From assembly GCF_031954365.1 (NCBI RefSeq), contig NZ_JAUSVZ010000005.1: a stretch of DNA of 64,000 nt; one strand, 5' to 3'. Below the pieces are notes generated by a model. The model had not been told where the DNA came from. It saw only the letters and a program-made list of their open reading frames with translations, and made no database searches. Shown piece by piece: positions 34,683-43,397 of this stretch (positions are counted from its first letter, which is position 1; each line of letters begins with the position of its first letter). Origin of the DNA: Brevibacillus aydinogluensis (GTDB taxonomy: Bacteria > Bacillota > Bacilli > Brevibacillales > Brevibacillaceae). Both the position numbers and the translations under genes were made by a program.

Positions 34683-34787
34683 CAGTTGGTTCTGCCCTCC
34701 TTTTCCGATAGCTTCCGGTTGTATCTTTTCCTGCAATCCGGATATTTGCTAATCCCTCCACTTGATCTTTTGACTTTAGTTAAAAGG

Positions 34788-34814
34788 TTAACCCCGGTTA
34801 AGTTATTTAGTCAA
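34788..34814 (-). promoter_or_regulatory. Promoter region of the TetR-DUF2306 operon with palindromic operator
   Basis: A perfect palindrome TTAACC-CC-GGTTAA (34788-34801) lies just downstream of a minus-strand -35 TTGACT (34814-34809), overlapping the -10 position. It is the best candidate for the TetR operator. Confidence 0.5.
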
Positions 34815-34843
34815 GTTATTTTTTGATTGCGAGCATAAACATA

Positions 34844-34877
34844 AAAAAGAGGGACATTTTTACATGTCCCTCTTTAC
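34844..34877 (-). terminator. Terminator of the amino acid permease gene
   Basis: AGAGGGACAT and ATGTCCCTCT form a perfect 10-bp stem; on the minus strand it is followed by TTTTTT. Confidence 0.88.
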
Positions 34878-34916
34878 AGATCGATTTTTCGTTTTTCGTT
34901 AACCGCATATCCGTTC

Positions 34917-36305
34917 TTACGCGATTTCCTCATGGGCTTCCGCCTGCGTCGTGGTTTTGGCCTTGCCCACTCCAAACGCAAAGTAACTGATCACGACAAT
35001 AGCCAGGAAGACCAGCCCCGCCACAAGAGAGATGCGCGTCTCTTGATTGATCCACATCCCTACCAGCACCATGAGCAGGAAGGCAATCGTCAGATAGTTG
35101 GATACCGGTGCAAACGGCATTTTGAACGGATGCTGTGCCATCTCGGCGCCTTTTGCCTTACGGAAGCGGATTTGACTGATCAGAATCACAAACCACGGAA
35201 CCATGCCGGGCAGCACACTGGCACTGTATACATAGACAAACAGATTTTCCGGTGCCAGGTAGTTCAAGACAACACCTACGGCCAGCCCTACGAGAACGCC
35301 GAGCGTTCCGAGCAGCGGCACGCCGTTGTGGGTCAGCTTGGTAAAGAATTTCGGCGCTTGTCCATTTACCCCCAGCGTGTACAGCATGCGACCCGCACTG
35401 TAGATGCCGCTGTTGCAGCCAGACATGGCGGCAGTGATGACGACAAAGTTGATGAACCCTGCTGCGGCCGTAATCCCGATTTTCGCGAAGGTTGCCACGA
35501 ACGGGCTGCCGATCGACTGCAGTTGATCCCACGGGTAAACGGTTACAATTACAAAGATCGCACCAATGTAGAAGATCAGAATCCGCCAAATGATACTTTG
35601 AATCGCACTTGTCAGCGTTTTGCGCGGATCTTTTGCCTCACCGGCGGTAATCCCGATGAGCTCCACCCCTTGATAAGCCCCGATCACCAGCGAGAGCGCA
35701 AAGAAAAAGCCTGTCCAGCCGCCTGCGAAGAATCCGCCGTGTTCCCACAGGTTAGACAACCCGATGGCGTTTCCTCCGTTGCCAAAACCGAAGAAAATCA
35801 GTCCAAACCCGGCAACGATCATCAAGACAATGGTCACAATCTTGATCATGGCAAACCAATACTCAAATTCACCAAACGATTTCACGGAGAACAGGTTTGC
35901 CGCACCGAGGATCAGCATCGCGATCAACCCTGGTATCCAGGCGGGCAAATCCGGGAACCAGTATTTCATGTACGTCCCGACGGCGATGATTTCCGACATC
36001 CCGACGACGACCCACTGAAACCAGTTGCTCCAGGCCGTCACATAACCTGCCAGGGGATGGATATACTTGTGTCCAAAGGTCGCAAATGATCCCGTGCTGG
36101 GCTCCAGGTACAGCATTTCCCCCATTGCACGCATGATGAAAAAGATAAAAATCCCGACAATTGCGTACGCGAGCATCACGGACGGGCCTGTCCATTTGAT
36201 CGTGCTCGCCGAGCCCATGAATAAACCAACTCCGATTGTTCCGCCCAACGCGATCATTTGAATATGACGCGCTTGCAGGCCCCGCTTCAATTCCTTGTTC
36301 GCCAC
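34917..36305 (-). CDS. Amino acid permease (APC family, AlaP/YtnA-like)
   Basis: A 462-residue proton-coupled amino acid transporter with 12 hydrophobic helices. The opening LKRGLQARHIQMIALGGTIGVGLFMGSA is the APC signature, and IGAYQGVELIGITAGEAKDPRKTL lies in the central loop. It resembles the alanine/proline-type permeases (AlaP, YtnA, ProY) of Bacillus; the exact substrate cannot be read off. GTG appears to be the start, after AAAGAGGGAGCG. The 400-bp upstream region holds the promoter and leader hairpins. Confidence 0.88.
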   Translation of the reverse strand: MANKELKRGLQARHIQMIALGGTIGVGLFMGSASTIKWTGPSVMLAYAIVGIFIFFIMRAMGEMLYLEPSTGSFATFGHKYIHPLAGYVTAWSNWFQWVVVGMSEIIAVGTYMKYWFPDLPAWIPGLIAMLILGAANLFSVKSFGEFEYWFAMIKIVTIVLMIVAGFGLIFFGFGNGGNAIGLSNLWEHGGFFAGGWTGFFFALSLVIGAYQGVELIGITAGEAKDPRKTLTSAIQSIIWRILIFYIGAIFVIVTVYPWDQLQSIGSPFVATFAKIGITAAAGFINFVVITAAMSGCNSGIYSAGRMLYTLGVNGQAPKFFTKLTHNGVPLLGTLGVLVGLAVGVVLNYLAPENLFVYVYSASVLPGMVPWFVILISQIRFRKAKGAEMAQHPFKMPFAPVSNYLTIAFLLMVLVGMWINQETRISLVAGLVFLAIVVISYFAFGVGKAKTTTQAEAHEEIA

Positions 36306-36713
36306 TAGTCGCTCCCTCTTTCCTTTCTGCCAACACCGGCTGTCTTTTCAGGAATGCTGCGGGACACTCCTTTCGTCCGCGATGACGCGGCAGGTATCCC
36401 GTTTTTTGACGGTACCATTTTTATTCAGCATTCCTAATAGTGAGAAAAATTGTACACTATTTTCCTTCTGCTTCGCGCTGAAGTAATTGTATTGTAATAT
36501 GTTTTCTTCGCGAAGACAATTGTGCAAGTAAAAAAAACATTGGTAAATCAACATTTCTGACGTAATCGAATAATTAAAAATATGTGATTGTTCAATCAAT
36601 TTGAGCAAGGCCACATGGCACAGTGAGGCCCTGCGTCCGTGTTTGTCACAACGATGCAGATCATGATTGAGGAGCGTTTGCGAGTGAGACGAAGGAATTT
36701 TTTAAACAAATGT
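36306..36713 (-). other. Gene-free promoter/leader region of the permease gene
   Basis: About 400 bp, AT-rich in its central part. On the minus strand a leader segment near 36350-36410 can fold: CCGCG-TCAT-CGCGG inside GGGATAC/GTGTCCC-type outer arms. No terminator or known riboswitch was recognised. AT-rich sequence around 36430-36560 should contain the promoter, but no clear -35/-10 pair stands out. No gene is supported. Confidence 0.35.
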
Positions 36714-37448
36714 TTAATATCCGGAAACAAATGCCCCTTCGCGATTGAGCACGGGAACCACCTGGCTGGCATTCCAAACGGAAGCGATCGCCACATCCTC
36801 GGCAAATCCCGCCGCGATCAGCTCCCGTCCCGAGGCAGACTCACACAGCAGCGGGTACATCTCCGACTTGGCGGCGTCAAAGGCAGCGACAGCCAGGCGG
36901 GCCTCCGGTGACAGCCGGTATCTGTGAAGTTCTCCGAGGATCGCCCCTGCCGCAACCATGTCCTCGAATGCGGGACGGAGGCTGCCGTCCGGCCACCGCT
37001 CTCCGCTGGCGATCACCGTGACGATGCCCCCTGTATTTCGGATGAACCGGGCCACCGCCGAGGCATTCCGCAAACTGCCGGCCACCACAATCGCGCCGCT
37101 GTCCTTTGCCAAAAAGGCGCACGTGGCTCCGTTGGGCGACGGCAGTACGATCCGGCACCCCTCGTCAATCGCAGAGAGCGAAGCGGGAGACAGCGAGATG
37201 GGCTCGCCGCGTTTACCGGCCAATACGGCCTGTACGCTGGCTGCGTACTCCGAGGCGGACGCATGCCGATAGCGATATGGATACACCACTCCGCCCCGAG
37301 CGAGGACCACATCGACACAGGTCGTAAACGAGAGCACATCGACGATCACCACGATGTCGGAAACAGGGGCCAAGGCTTTCACCCCTTCATACCCCCAATC
37401 AAAACGGGCGTGAAATCCGTTTTGCTGAAACACTGCCACATCCGCCAT
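36714..37448 (-). CDS. 2-phosphosulfolactate phosphatase family protein (ComB)
   Basis: A 244-residue protein of the ComB family, which removes phosphate from 2-phospho-3-sulfolactate in coenzyme M and sulfolactate synthesis. Family segments visible are VIVDVLSFTTCVDVVLARGG near the start, LSPASL and LPSPNGATCAFLA, and a C-terminal EDVAIASVWNAS. In sporulating Bacilli sulfolactate is a spore solute, which could explain its presence. The ATG at 37448 follows GGAAGGGGAAGC; the frame extends upstream without homology. It is preceded by the APH-fold kinase gene 37 bp upstream on the same strand. Confidence 0.82.
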   Translation of the reverse strand: MADVAVFQQNGFHARFDWGYEGVKALAPVSDIVVIVDVLSFTTCVDVVLARGGVVYPYRYRHASASEYAASVQAVLAGKRGEPISLSPASLSAIDEGCRIVLPSPNGATCAFLAKDSGAIVVAGSLRNASAVARFIRNTGGIVTVIASGERWPDGSLRPAFEDMVAAGAILGELHRYRLSPEARLAVAAFDAAKSEMYPLLCESASGRELIAAGFAEDVAIASVWNASQVVPVLNREGAFVSGY

Positions 37449-37485
37449 TTGCTTCCCCTTCCTTTCCAGGACTGCGTGTCCCTCT

Positions 37486-38451
37486 TCAATGTTGACAATG
37501 CGACTGCGCGAACGCTTCCCACTTGTCTCGATCTTGTGAAAACCACACCGGTTCCATGCGTTCAAAATACAGGTGATCTTCCGCAATGAGCTGCACTCTG
37601 CCGAGCATCTCCTGACGCTGCTCATGACCCATTTGGGCAGTCCAGACCACGGCGGAGAACAGACTCATCGCCACGTATACCGCGTACAACGTCCAAAACT
37701 CCGGCGGGATCTTGCGTGGGTAAAAATATCCGATAATCTGTCCGAAGCAAAAGGGGACGCTTACTTCTCTGCTGAACAAGGCCAGCTTGCAAAAGTCGCA
37801 GATGGGATCTCCCCAATCGAACCGGTCGAAATCGATGGTCCCGGCATATTGCTTGTCCTTTACGATCAGATTGCCCACGTGGAAATCATCGTGCTGGAAC
37901 CGGTTTGGCCGCTTGCGCAGATACGCCTTGTTTACTTCCACAAACGCCATGATTTTCTCGTCGTGCGGTATGGCACTGCCAGCAGTGCGATACGCTTCGA
38001 GGTATCTCGCGTGTTTTTGAACGGCTCGCGAATTCCAGGCGGGGATGCCGGACGGCGCGTGAAGCTGGTGCAGTTTTCTCAGGTCTTGACCCGCCTGCCA
38101 TCCGATAAAAAACTGTTCTTCTTCCGTACAGAGAGGCAGCATGTCCCGGGCGACCTCTCCGTCGATATGGGACAACAGGATGTAGCAAATCTGCAGGTCC
38201 TCTGATATCCCGTATTCAATCGGCTGCGGAATGCTCGCTCCGAACGGTTGCAGGGCGTGGAGAATATGAAACTCCGACCGCTTCCGCTCCCAGTTGCTCT
38301 GGTCTGCTATGCGCAGGATTCGCCGTTCTTCCGACACCATCTGGACCAGATATTTTCTGTCTGTCGAAAACCCATTGGTGATCGGCTCGAAGCCGACTGC
38401 TGATCGAAGTGCGGGACTTTTGCTTCGCAGCCATTCGATTTGTCCGTTCAT
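37486..38451 (-). CDS. Aminoglycoside-phosphotransferase-fold kinase (APH family)
   Basis: A 321-residue kinase-like protein. The catalytic loop is H187-D-D-F-H-V-G-N194 and the metal-binding motif lies in IDFDRFDWGDPICD, both standard for the APH family. The N-terminal lobe is less conserved. Members phosphorylate aminoglycosides, macrolides, choline, homoserine or fructosamines, so the substrate is open; the closest-looking Bacillales relatives are of unknown specificity. It is co-directional with the ComB-like gene. Confidence 0.78.
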   Translation of the reverse strand: MNGQIEWLRSKSPALRSAVGFEPITNGFSTDRKYLVQMVSEERRILRIADQSNWERKRSEFHILHALQPFGASIPQPIEYGISEDLQICYILLSHIDGEVARDMLPLCTEEEQFFIGWQAGQDLRKLHQLHAPSGIPAWNSRAVQKHARYLEAYRTAGSAIPHDEKIMAFVEVNKAYLRKRPNRFQHDDFHVGNLIVKDKQYAGTIDFDRFDWGDPICDFCKLALFSREVSVPFCFGQIIGYFYPRKIPPEFWTLYAVYVAMSLFSAVVWTAQMGHEQRQEMLGRVQLIAEDHLYFERMEPVWFSQDRDKWEAFAQSHCQH

Positions 38452-38613
38452 GCTACACCTCCCAAAAATGGCAGCTTTTTCATTATATCATCCATGCTTC
38501 TGATAACAAGAACATTCTGGTAATTCCATACATGTTCTTTATGATGGCGGCATGGCCGAGAGCACGTCGACATGCCTGCGCCGTTTGTCACGAACGTCCA
38601 CGAACGTCATAAA

Positions 38614-38649
38614 AAAACGGTTATCCCGTCTGGGCAGGATAACCGTTTT
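38614..38649 (-). terminator. Terminator after the 51-residue protein gene
   Basis: AAAACGGTTATCC (38614-38626) and GGATAACCGTTTT (38637-38649) form a perfect 13-bp stem; on the minus strand it runs into TTTTTTT. Confidence 0.9.
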
Positions 38650-38695
38650 GTACCATGACTTCCTGTTGGTATCAATTCGCGGACTGATTGCCTGA

Positions 38696-38851
38696 TTAGC
38701 CCTGCGTATTTTCGCTGGACGGCTGCTTCGTCGGTGTCGTCTCGCGCTCTTTCTCATCCAGCAGCGTCACGTTTTGCTGGTGCATTTTCTGCTTGGTCGG
38801 ATACGCGCCCACCTGCTGCAGTTCCACATTGACATCTGTCTGCTTGTCCAT
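38696..38851 (-). CDS. Small hydrophilic protein of unknown function
   Basis: A 51-residue, strongly polar, probably unstructured protein beginning MDKQTDVNVELQQVG and ending PTKQPSSENTQG. GGGAGG lies about 10 nt upstream of ATG 38851. It has its own strong terminator, which supports expression. Composition recalls small spore-associated proteins, but no known signature is seen. Confidence 0.6.
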   Translation of the reverse strand: MDKQTDVNVELQQVGAYPTKQKMHQQNVTLLDEKERETTPTKQPSSENTQG

Positions 38852-39021
38852 CGCTGATCGCCTCCCATGTTGGTTTCCCATTTAGTATGGTTGCAAATCC
38901 GAGATTGCTATACGGCCGATAACAGCGGGCACGGCGGGCGCTAAGTGACCGTCGTTTCCATCTCATTTCCATATTTTAAAGGTTCCTTTTTTCCGGTATC
39001 TTTGTTATTCTCGTAAGCGAG

Positions 39022-39157
39022 CCAAAAACAAGCCGAAACTTCCGAGAGTGGAAGTGCGGGGGATTTTTTTTGCAGACGACGGTCTGCATGGGGTGAATTG
39101 CCGCATGGCAAAGGGTTGTCTCCTCAATCCTAACCCGACAACTAACCTCGTAGGCGA
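39022..39157 (+). promoter_or_regulatory. c-di-AMP riboswitch (ydaO/yuaA type)
   Basis: The leader of the CAP-domain gene carries the conserved blocks of the ydaO-yuaA class in the right order: a first hairpin CTTCC/GGAAG ending in GTGCGGGGGA, a variable hairpin GCAGAC/GTCTGC, then TGGGGTGAAT, a second hairpin, and CCTAACCCGACAACTAACC followed by CTCGTAGGCG. The 5' CGTAAGCGAG and the 3' end can close the long-range helix. The ribosome binding site follows directly. In Firmicutes and Actinobacteria this class often controls cell-wall hydrolases and K+ transporters, usually switching them off when c-di-AMP is high. Confidence 0.85.
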
Positions 39158-39178
39158 AGAAAAGGAGACGATGTGCAC

Positions 39179-39913
39179 ATGAAACGATTTGCCAAGCCGA
39201 TTCTTGCCATCGCTATGGGATTGGCCGTAACCAGCATTTCCACGTCCGCATTTGCCGCGACGTGCCCGTACCAATCGATCACCAGCCAAAAACAATTGGT
39301 TCAATATTCCGATTTTTACCAAAAGGTACGGAGCATTACCCCTATCTGGACCGTGAACAACCAGGTCATTGTGAAACAACCGACTACTGTGAAACAGCCG
39401 GTAACCGTCAAGCAGCCGGTAATCGTGAAGAAACCGGTAATTGTTAATAAACCGGTGCAACAACCGGCACAAAATCAGACAGCTCCCGCCAACAACAATG
39501 CTGTGACCCAGCCGAAAGCACCGGCCCAACAAGCGGCACCGTCCGTTTCTCAATTTGCCAAGCAGGTGGCCGACCTGGTGAATCAGGAGCGCGCGAAAGC
39601 CGGCTTGAAGCCGCTGACGCTGGACAGCGCCCTGTCCAAAGTGGCCATGGACAAAGCGGTAGACATGTACCAAAACCGCTACTTCAGCCACACCAGCCCG
39701 ACTTACGGTTCTCCGTTTGACATGATGAAACAATACGGCATCACGTTCAGAACGGCCGGCGAAAATATCGCCATGGGTCAGCGCAGCCCGCAGGAAGTCA
39801 TGCAGCAATGGATGAACAGCCAAGGCCATCGCGCCAATATTTTGAATCCGAACTTCACGAAAATTGGCGTGGCGTACTACAATGGTTACTGGGTGCAGGA
39901 ATTTACCGGATAA
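39179..39913 (+). CDS. Secreted CAP-domain (SCP/YkwD-like) protein with repeat linker
   Basis: About 244 residues. A signal peptide ends at AFAA, followed by a short N-terminal part, then a linker of repeated (T/V)VKQP units around residues 60-95 and a Gln/Ala/Pro-rich stretch. The CAP domain fills the C-terminal 120 residues with VNQERAKAGLKPL, a conserved YFSHTSP and GENIAMG, and WMNSQGHRANIL, holding the typical His/Glu residues. Bacterial CAP proteins are extracellular and associated with the wall or spores; the activity is not settled. The start may be ATG 39179 or GTG 39173, both after AAAGGAG. It is under the c-di-AMP riboswitch. Confidence 0.85.
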   Translation: MKRFAKPILAIAMGLAVTSISTSAFAATCPYQSITSQKQLVQYSDFYQKVRSITPIWTVNNQVIVKQPTTVKQPVTVKQPVIVKKPVIVNKPVQQPAQNQTAPANNNAVTQPKAPAQQAAPSVSQFAKQVADLVNQERAKAGLKPLTLDSALSKVAMDKAVDMYQNRYFSHTSPTYGSPFDMMKQYGITFRTAGENIAMGQRSPQEVMQQWMNSQGHRANILNPNFTKIGVAYYNGYWVQEFTG

Positions 39914-39934
39914 ACGATGAACAATGGAAACAGC

Positions 39935-39970
39935 AAGCCGTGCTTCTCGCATGAGAGGCACGGCTTTTTT
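39935..39970 (+). terminator. Terminator after the CAP-domain gene
   Basis: AAGCCGTGC and GCACGGCTT with an inner TCTC/GAGA stem are followed by TTTTT. Confidence 0.9.
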
Positions 39971-40019
39971 GCCGGCGACGTCAGCTGCATCGCTCGTTTC
40001 GTCAATGCCGGGCAGACCG

Positions 40020-40547
40020 CTAATACCGGATCAATGGGCGTTTATGCGCGAGAATCGGATTGGCGGCCTCGGGTTTCAGCCGCTTGCCGGTGCTGGCATC
40101 ATACAGAACGTTGACGTAGTCGATGTACAGGATGCCATTCAGATGGTCGATTTCGTGCTGGATGCAGCGGGCCAAATAGCCTTCCGCTTCGAGGACCACT
40201 TCTTCGCCCGCCCGGTTCAGCGTTATTACCTTCACGTACGTGGCCCGTTTCACTCTGCCGACCACGCCGGGAATGGACAAGCACCCTTCGGCCCCTATCT
40301 CTGCACCTTTTTTTTCCACGATCCGCGGGTTGATCAGCTCCACCAGGCCGGTACCGCAGTCCATCACGACCAGCTGCTTCGGTATGCCGATCTGGATTGC
40401 GGACAAGCCTGCCCTGCCCTCGTCGGCGTAGATGGTGTCCGCCATGTCGTTCAAGATTCTTTCCACGTTTTTCGTGACGGCAGTCACTGGCTTCGAGATT
40501 TGCCGCAGGATCGGATCGCCCAATTTTACGATGAGCCGTTCTGCCAT
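40020..40547 (-). CDS. def: Peptide deformylase
   Basis: A 175-residue metalloenzyme that removes the formyl group from the N-terminal methionine of new proteins. The metal ligands are Cys89 in EGCLSIPG and His131/His135 in HEIDH, with the catalytic Glu132. The first motif is AGLSAIQIG, a variant of the usual GLAAxQ. ATG 40547 follows AGAGGGGA; the open frame continues upstream without homology. It stands alone, without fmt, so it may be a second, accessory deformylase. Confidence 0.92.
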   Translation of the reverse strand: MAERLIVKLGDPILRQISKPVTAVTKNVERILNDMADTIYADEGRAGLSAIQIGIPKQLVVMDCGTGLVELINPRIVEKKGAEIGAEGCLSIPGVVGRVKRATYVKVITLNRAGEEVVLEAEGYLARCIQHEIDHLNGILYIDYVNVLYDASTGKRLKPEAANPILAHKRPLIRY

Positions 40548-40720
40548 ATCGGTTCCCCTCTCGTTTGAGACTGTCGTGTATTCACCGTAACAAATGCACC
40601 TGACATCCGTCAATTGATCTGCGCCGGCTTCCGTCCGTTTTTTCAATCGACAAACACACTTATATGCGCTATCTTTAATGGTAAACATGATTGATGATGG
40701 AAACGAAGAGGGAGGAAACC

Positions 40721-42022
40721 ATGCATTCATTGGCAGCAAAGCTCAACGAAACGCTTCAGCGAGAAAATCCGCACGTCTTTGCCATGCTGTCCGACCTGGG
40801 CAAGCTCATCTACTTTCCCAAGGAAGGCATACTCAGCCAGTCTGCCGAAGCCAAGGCAAAAGGGCACAAATACAATGCCACGATTGGAATTGCCTTGGAA
40901 AACGGCCAACCGATGCATCTGGACGTGATCCAAAGCACCTTGTCCGCCTACAATCCCAAGGATCTGTACGAGTACGCCCCGCCCGCGGGTAAACCGGAAC
41001 TGCGTGCGGCATGGCGGAAAAAGATGATCGAGGAACATCCGTCGCTTGCGGATAAAACCTTTGGCAATCCAATCGTCACCAATGCGCTGACCCACGGGCT
41101 GAGCGTGGTCGCTGATCTGTTCGCCGGGCCGGGAGACGCCGTCATTCTGCCGGACAAAAACTGGGAAAACTACGAGCTCACCTTCTCCATTCGCCGTGGA
41201 GCAGAACTGGTCTACTACCCGCTCTACAACGCGGACATGAAGTTTAACGCAGCCGGCCTCCGCGATGCCATCCTGGCGCAAAAGGAAAAAGGCAAGGCCA
41301 TCGTCGTGCTCAACTTCCCCAACAACCCGACAGGGTACACGCCGGGCATCGAGGAAGGCAAGCAGATTGTTGCCGCACTGAAGGAAGCGGCCGAAGCCGG
41401 TATCAACATCGTGGCCGTTACGGATGACGCGTACTTCAGCCTGTTCTTCGAAGACTCGATGCGAGAATCCCTGTTTGCCGAGCTGTGCGGCCTGCATCCG
41501 CGCGTGCTGCCGGTAAAGGTGGACGGCGCCACCAAGGAGGAATACGTCTGGGGATTCCGCGTCGGCTTTATCACGTACGGCGCAGCCAACGATGCGGTAC
41601 TGGCCGCACTGGAACAGAAAACGCTCGGCATCATTCGGGCGACCATCTCCAGCGGTCCGCATCCGTCGCAGACCTTTGTTTTGCATGCGCTGAACGCCCC
41701 GGAATTCCAGGCGCAAAAGCAGGAAAAATTTGAGATCATGAAGCGCCGGGCCAACCGCGTCAAAGAGCTGTTGGACAGCGGCCGGTTTGACAACGCCTGG
41801 ACCTACTATCCGTTCAACTCGGGCTACTTCATGTGCCTCAAATTGAAAACCGTCAACGCAGAAGAACTCCGCACGCACCTGCTGGAGAAATACGGCGTCG
41901 GCACGATCGCTCTGGGCGACACCGATCTGCGCATCGCCTTTTCCTGCATCGAGGAGGAACAGATCGAGGACCTGTTCAACCTGGTGTACAGCGGCGTAAA
42001 AGACCTGCAGGGACAACAATAG
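40721..42022 (+). CDS. PLP-dependent class I/II aminotransferase
   Basis: A 433-residue fold-type I enzyme. The Asn-Pro motif of the PLP site is in VVLNFPNNPTGYTPG, the Asp in VTDDAYFSLFF, and the Schiff-base Lys probably in DGATKEEYVWGFRVGFI, with the distal Arg near LRIAFSC. It lacks the usual SxxK spacing and belongs to the less studied branch with DGATKE. The donor and acceptor are unknown. AGGGAGGAAACC precedes the ATG. It is divergent from def and ends in a strong terminator. Confidence 0.83.
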   Translation: MHSLAAKLNETLQRENPHVFAMLSDLGKLIYFPKEGILSQSAEAKAKGHKYNATIGIALENGQPMHLDVIQSTLSAYNPKDLYEYAPPAGKPELRAAWRKKMIEEHPSLADKTFGNPIVTNALTHGLSVVADLFAGPGDAVILPDKNWENYELTFSIRRGAELVYYPLYNADMKFNAAGLRDAILAQKEKGKAIVVLNFPNNPTGYTPGIEEGKQIVAALKEAAEAGINIVAVTDDAYFSLFFEDSMRESLFAELCGLHPRVLPVKVDGATKEEYVWGFRVGFITYGAANDAVLAALEQKTLGIIRATISSGPHPSQTFVLHALNAPEFQAQKQEKFEIMKRRANRVKELLDSGRFDNAWTYYPFNSGYFMCLKLKTVNAEELRTHLLEKYGVGTIALGDTDLRIAFSCIEEEQIEDLFNLVYSGVKDLQGQQ

Positions 42023-42043
42023 CAGAGCACGGCACCGCCCAGC

Positions 42044-42081
42044 AAAAAAGCGTTTTGGCTTCTATCGCCAAAACGCTTTTT
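42044..42081. terminator. Bidirectional terminator after the aminotransferase
   Basis: AAAAAGCGTTTTGGC and GCCAAAACGCTTTTT form a perfect stem with A/T tracts on both sides. Confidence 0.92.
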
Positions 42082-42097
42082 CTTTTACGCTTTTCAA

Positions 42098-42802
42098 TCA
42101 GGAGGCGCGCTCTGCCTGGCCTTGAACGCGGGGAATCGCCTGCGGTCCCGACTGCTCCCCGCCCCAGCGTTCCCAGCGCTGCACCTGACCGCGCCAAAAG
42201 CCGAGCGAGGCCTGCATGACCGGACCAATCAGGAACACGGAGACAAACGTCCCTACGGAGACGGGACCGCCTGCCAGCCAGCCGCACAAGAGTGCAATCC
42301 CTTCCAGAAAGGTGCGGACGAGCCGGATCGACCGGCCGGTCAGCCGAGCCAGGGACAGCGTCAGCCCGTCTCGCGGCCCCGCCCCGATGCCGGAAGCCAC
42401 GTACATGCCGGACCCGATCCCCATCAGCACAATCCCCGCAAGCAACAGGGCAAACCGGGCCCACAAGGCCGAAAACGTCGGCACGATCCCGGCGTCGAGA
42501 AATCCGTTGACAAAATAGCCGATCAAAAGGATGTTGGCGACGCTGCCGATACGCGGCCACTGACGGTCCAGCACACACGCCATGCCGATCATCGCGATGC
42601 CGACGATCTGCACCCACGTGCCGATCGACCAGCCCGTCAGCCCGGCCAACCCGATGTGCAGCACGTCCCAGGTGGCGACGCCCACCGCGGCGCGCATCAA
42701 CGACACGGCGCCCAGCGCCAGCACCATCAGACCGGCGACAAACAGCACCAGCTTGGCGCCGAAAACCCCCGCACGCCTCAACCCTGCCTGTTTTCGCTTC
42801 AT
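42098..42802 (-). CDS. YczE/YyaS/YitT-family membrane protein
   Basis: A 234-residue integral membrane protein with five or six hydrophobic helices. The pattern GVATWDVLHIGLAGLTGWSIGTW, DAGIVPTF and SGIGAGPRDGLTL is that of the YczE group. YczE is reported to affect lipopeptide production in B. subtilis, but the general function is unknown. It follows the MarR gene by 48 bp on the same strand, so both are probably one operon, and the regulator may control it. Confidence 0.82.
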   Translation of the reverse strand: MKRKQAGLRRAGVFGAKLVLFVAGLMVLALGAVSLMRAAVGVATWDVLHIGLAGLTGWSIGTWVQIVGIAMIGMACVLDRQWPRIGSVANILLIGYFVNGFLDAGIVPTFSALWARFALLLAGIVLMGIGSGMYVASGIGAGPRDGLTLSLARLTGRSIRLVRTFLEGIALLCGWLAGGPVSVGTFVSVFLIGPVMQASLGFWRGQVQRWERWGGEQSGPQAIPRVQGQAERAS

Positions 42803-42850
42803 CGCAATCTCTTCTCCTCTCCTACCTCCTGCCGCCTGCTGCGGCTCTTT

Positions 42851-43255
42851 CTACGATTCACTCAGATTCTTCATCATGCGATCTATCACGCTGGAAAACA
42901 CAGCCAGATCGTCGGCGGAAATTCCCCGCACGGCTTTCGCTTCGACGAAATCTGATGCGCGCATCCACTCGTCCGCCATCGCTCGGGCTTTCTCCGTAAG
43001 TGCCACCCGCCGCTCCCGTTTGTCCGCACCGCTGTGCCGCTCGATCCATCCTGCCTGCTCCATCCGGGCCAGCGTGCGGGTCATTGTTGGCGCTTCCACG
43101 CACAGGTATTGGCACAACTCCGTCTGCGTGGCCGGCCCTTCCAGCAGCCGCACGACGACAGCCCACTGGGCCGTGAACAGACCCAGCGGGGTCAGTCGTT
43201 CGTTCAGCGTCTTGGAAAAACGCCTGCCCAGTTGATTCACCTTGTGTCCGTACAC
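42851..43255 (-). CDS. MarR-family transcriptional regulator
   Basis: A 134-residue winged-helix regulator. The HTH reads FTAQWAVVVRLLEGPATQTELCQYLCVEAPTMTRTLARME and the wing contains SGADKRERRVALT, both typical of MarR. The GTG start follows GGGAGGAATG. It should repress its own promoter, where two copies of a 13-bp direct repeat lie between the -10 box and the gene. Ligand unknown. It forms a likely operon with the YczE-type membrane protein. Confidence 0.88.
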   Translation of the reverse strand: MYGHKVNQLGRRFSKTLNERLTPLGLFTAQWAVVVRLLEGPATQTELCQYLCVEAPTMTRTLARMEQAGWIERHSGADKRERRVALTEKARAMADEWMRASDFVEAKAVRGISADDLAVFSSVIDRMMKNLSES

Positions 43256-43280
43256 GGTGACACATTCCTCCCGTCAATTA

Positions 43281-43337
43281 TTTACCTAGCTAACTTTTAC
43301 CCAGCTAAGTATACAGATACGCCGTGGAAATTGTCAA
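43281..43337 (-). promoter_or_regulatory. Promoter and tandem operator of the MarR operon
   Basis: On the minus strand TTGACA (43337-43332), an 18-bp spacer and TATACT (43313-43308) form a strong promoter. Directly downstream are two direct repeats, TTTACCYAGCTAA in plus-strand orientation (43281-43293 and 43296-43308), spaced 15 bp apart, about one and a half helical turns. Confidence 0.7.
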
Positions 43338-43354
43338 TCTGACGGAGCACATGC

Positions 43355-43386
43355 AAAAAGGCTTCCCCTGTAGAGAAGCCTTTTTC
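43355..43386. terminator. Bidirectional terminator next to the MarR promoter
   Basis: AAAAAGGCTTC (43355-43365) and GAAGCCTTTTT (43375-43385) form a perfect 11-bp stem; it should end the acyltransferase transcript. Confidence 0.85.
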
Positions 43387-43397
43387 GTATCATCCTC

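Noticed and set aside
36348..36614. An 88-codon minus-strand ORF upstream of the permease
   Set aside because: AT-rich with no RBS and inside the promoter/leader region; no homology visible.
40727..42019. A 430-codon minus-strand ORF opposite the aminotransferase
   Set aside because: No RBS and no recognisable motif; the plus strand encodes a complete PLP enzyme.
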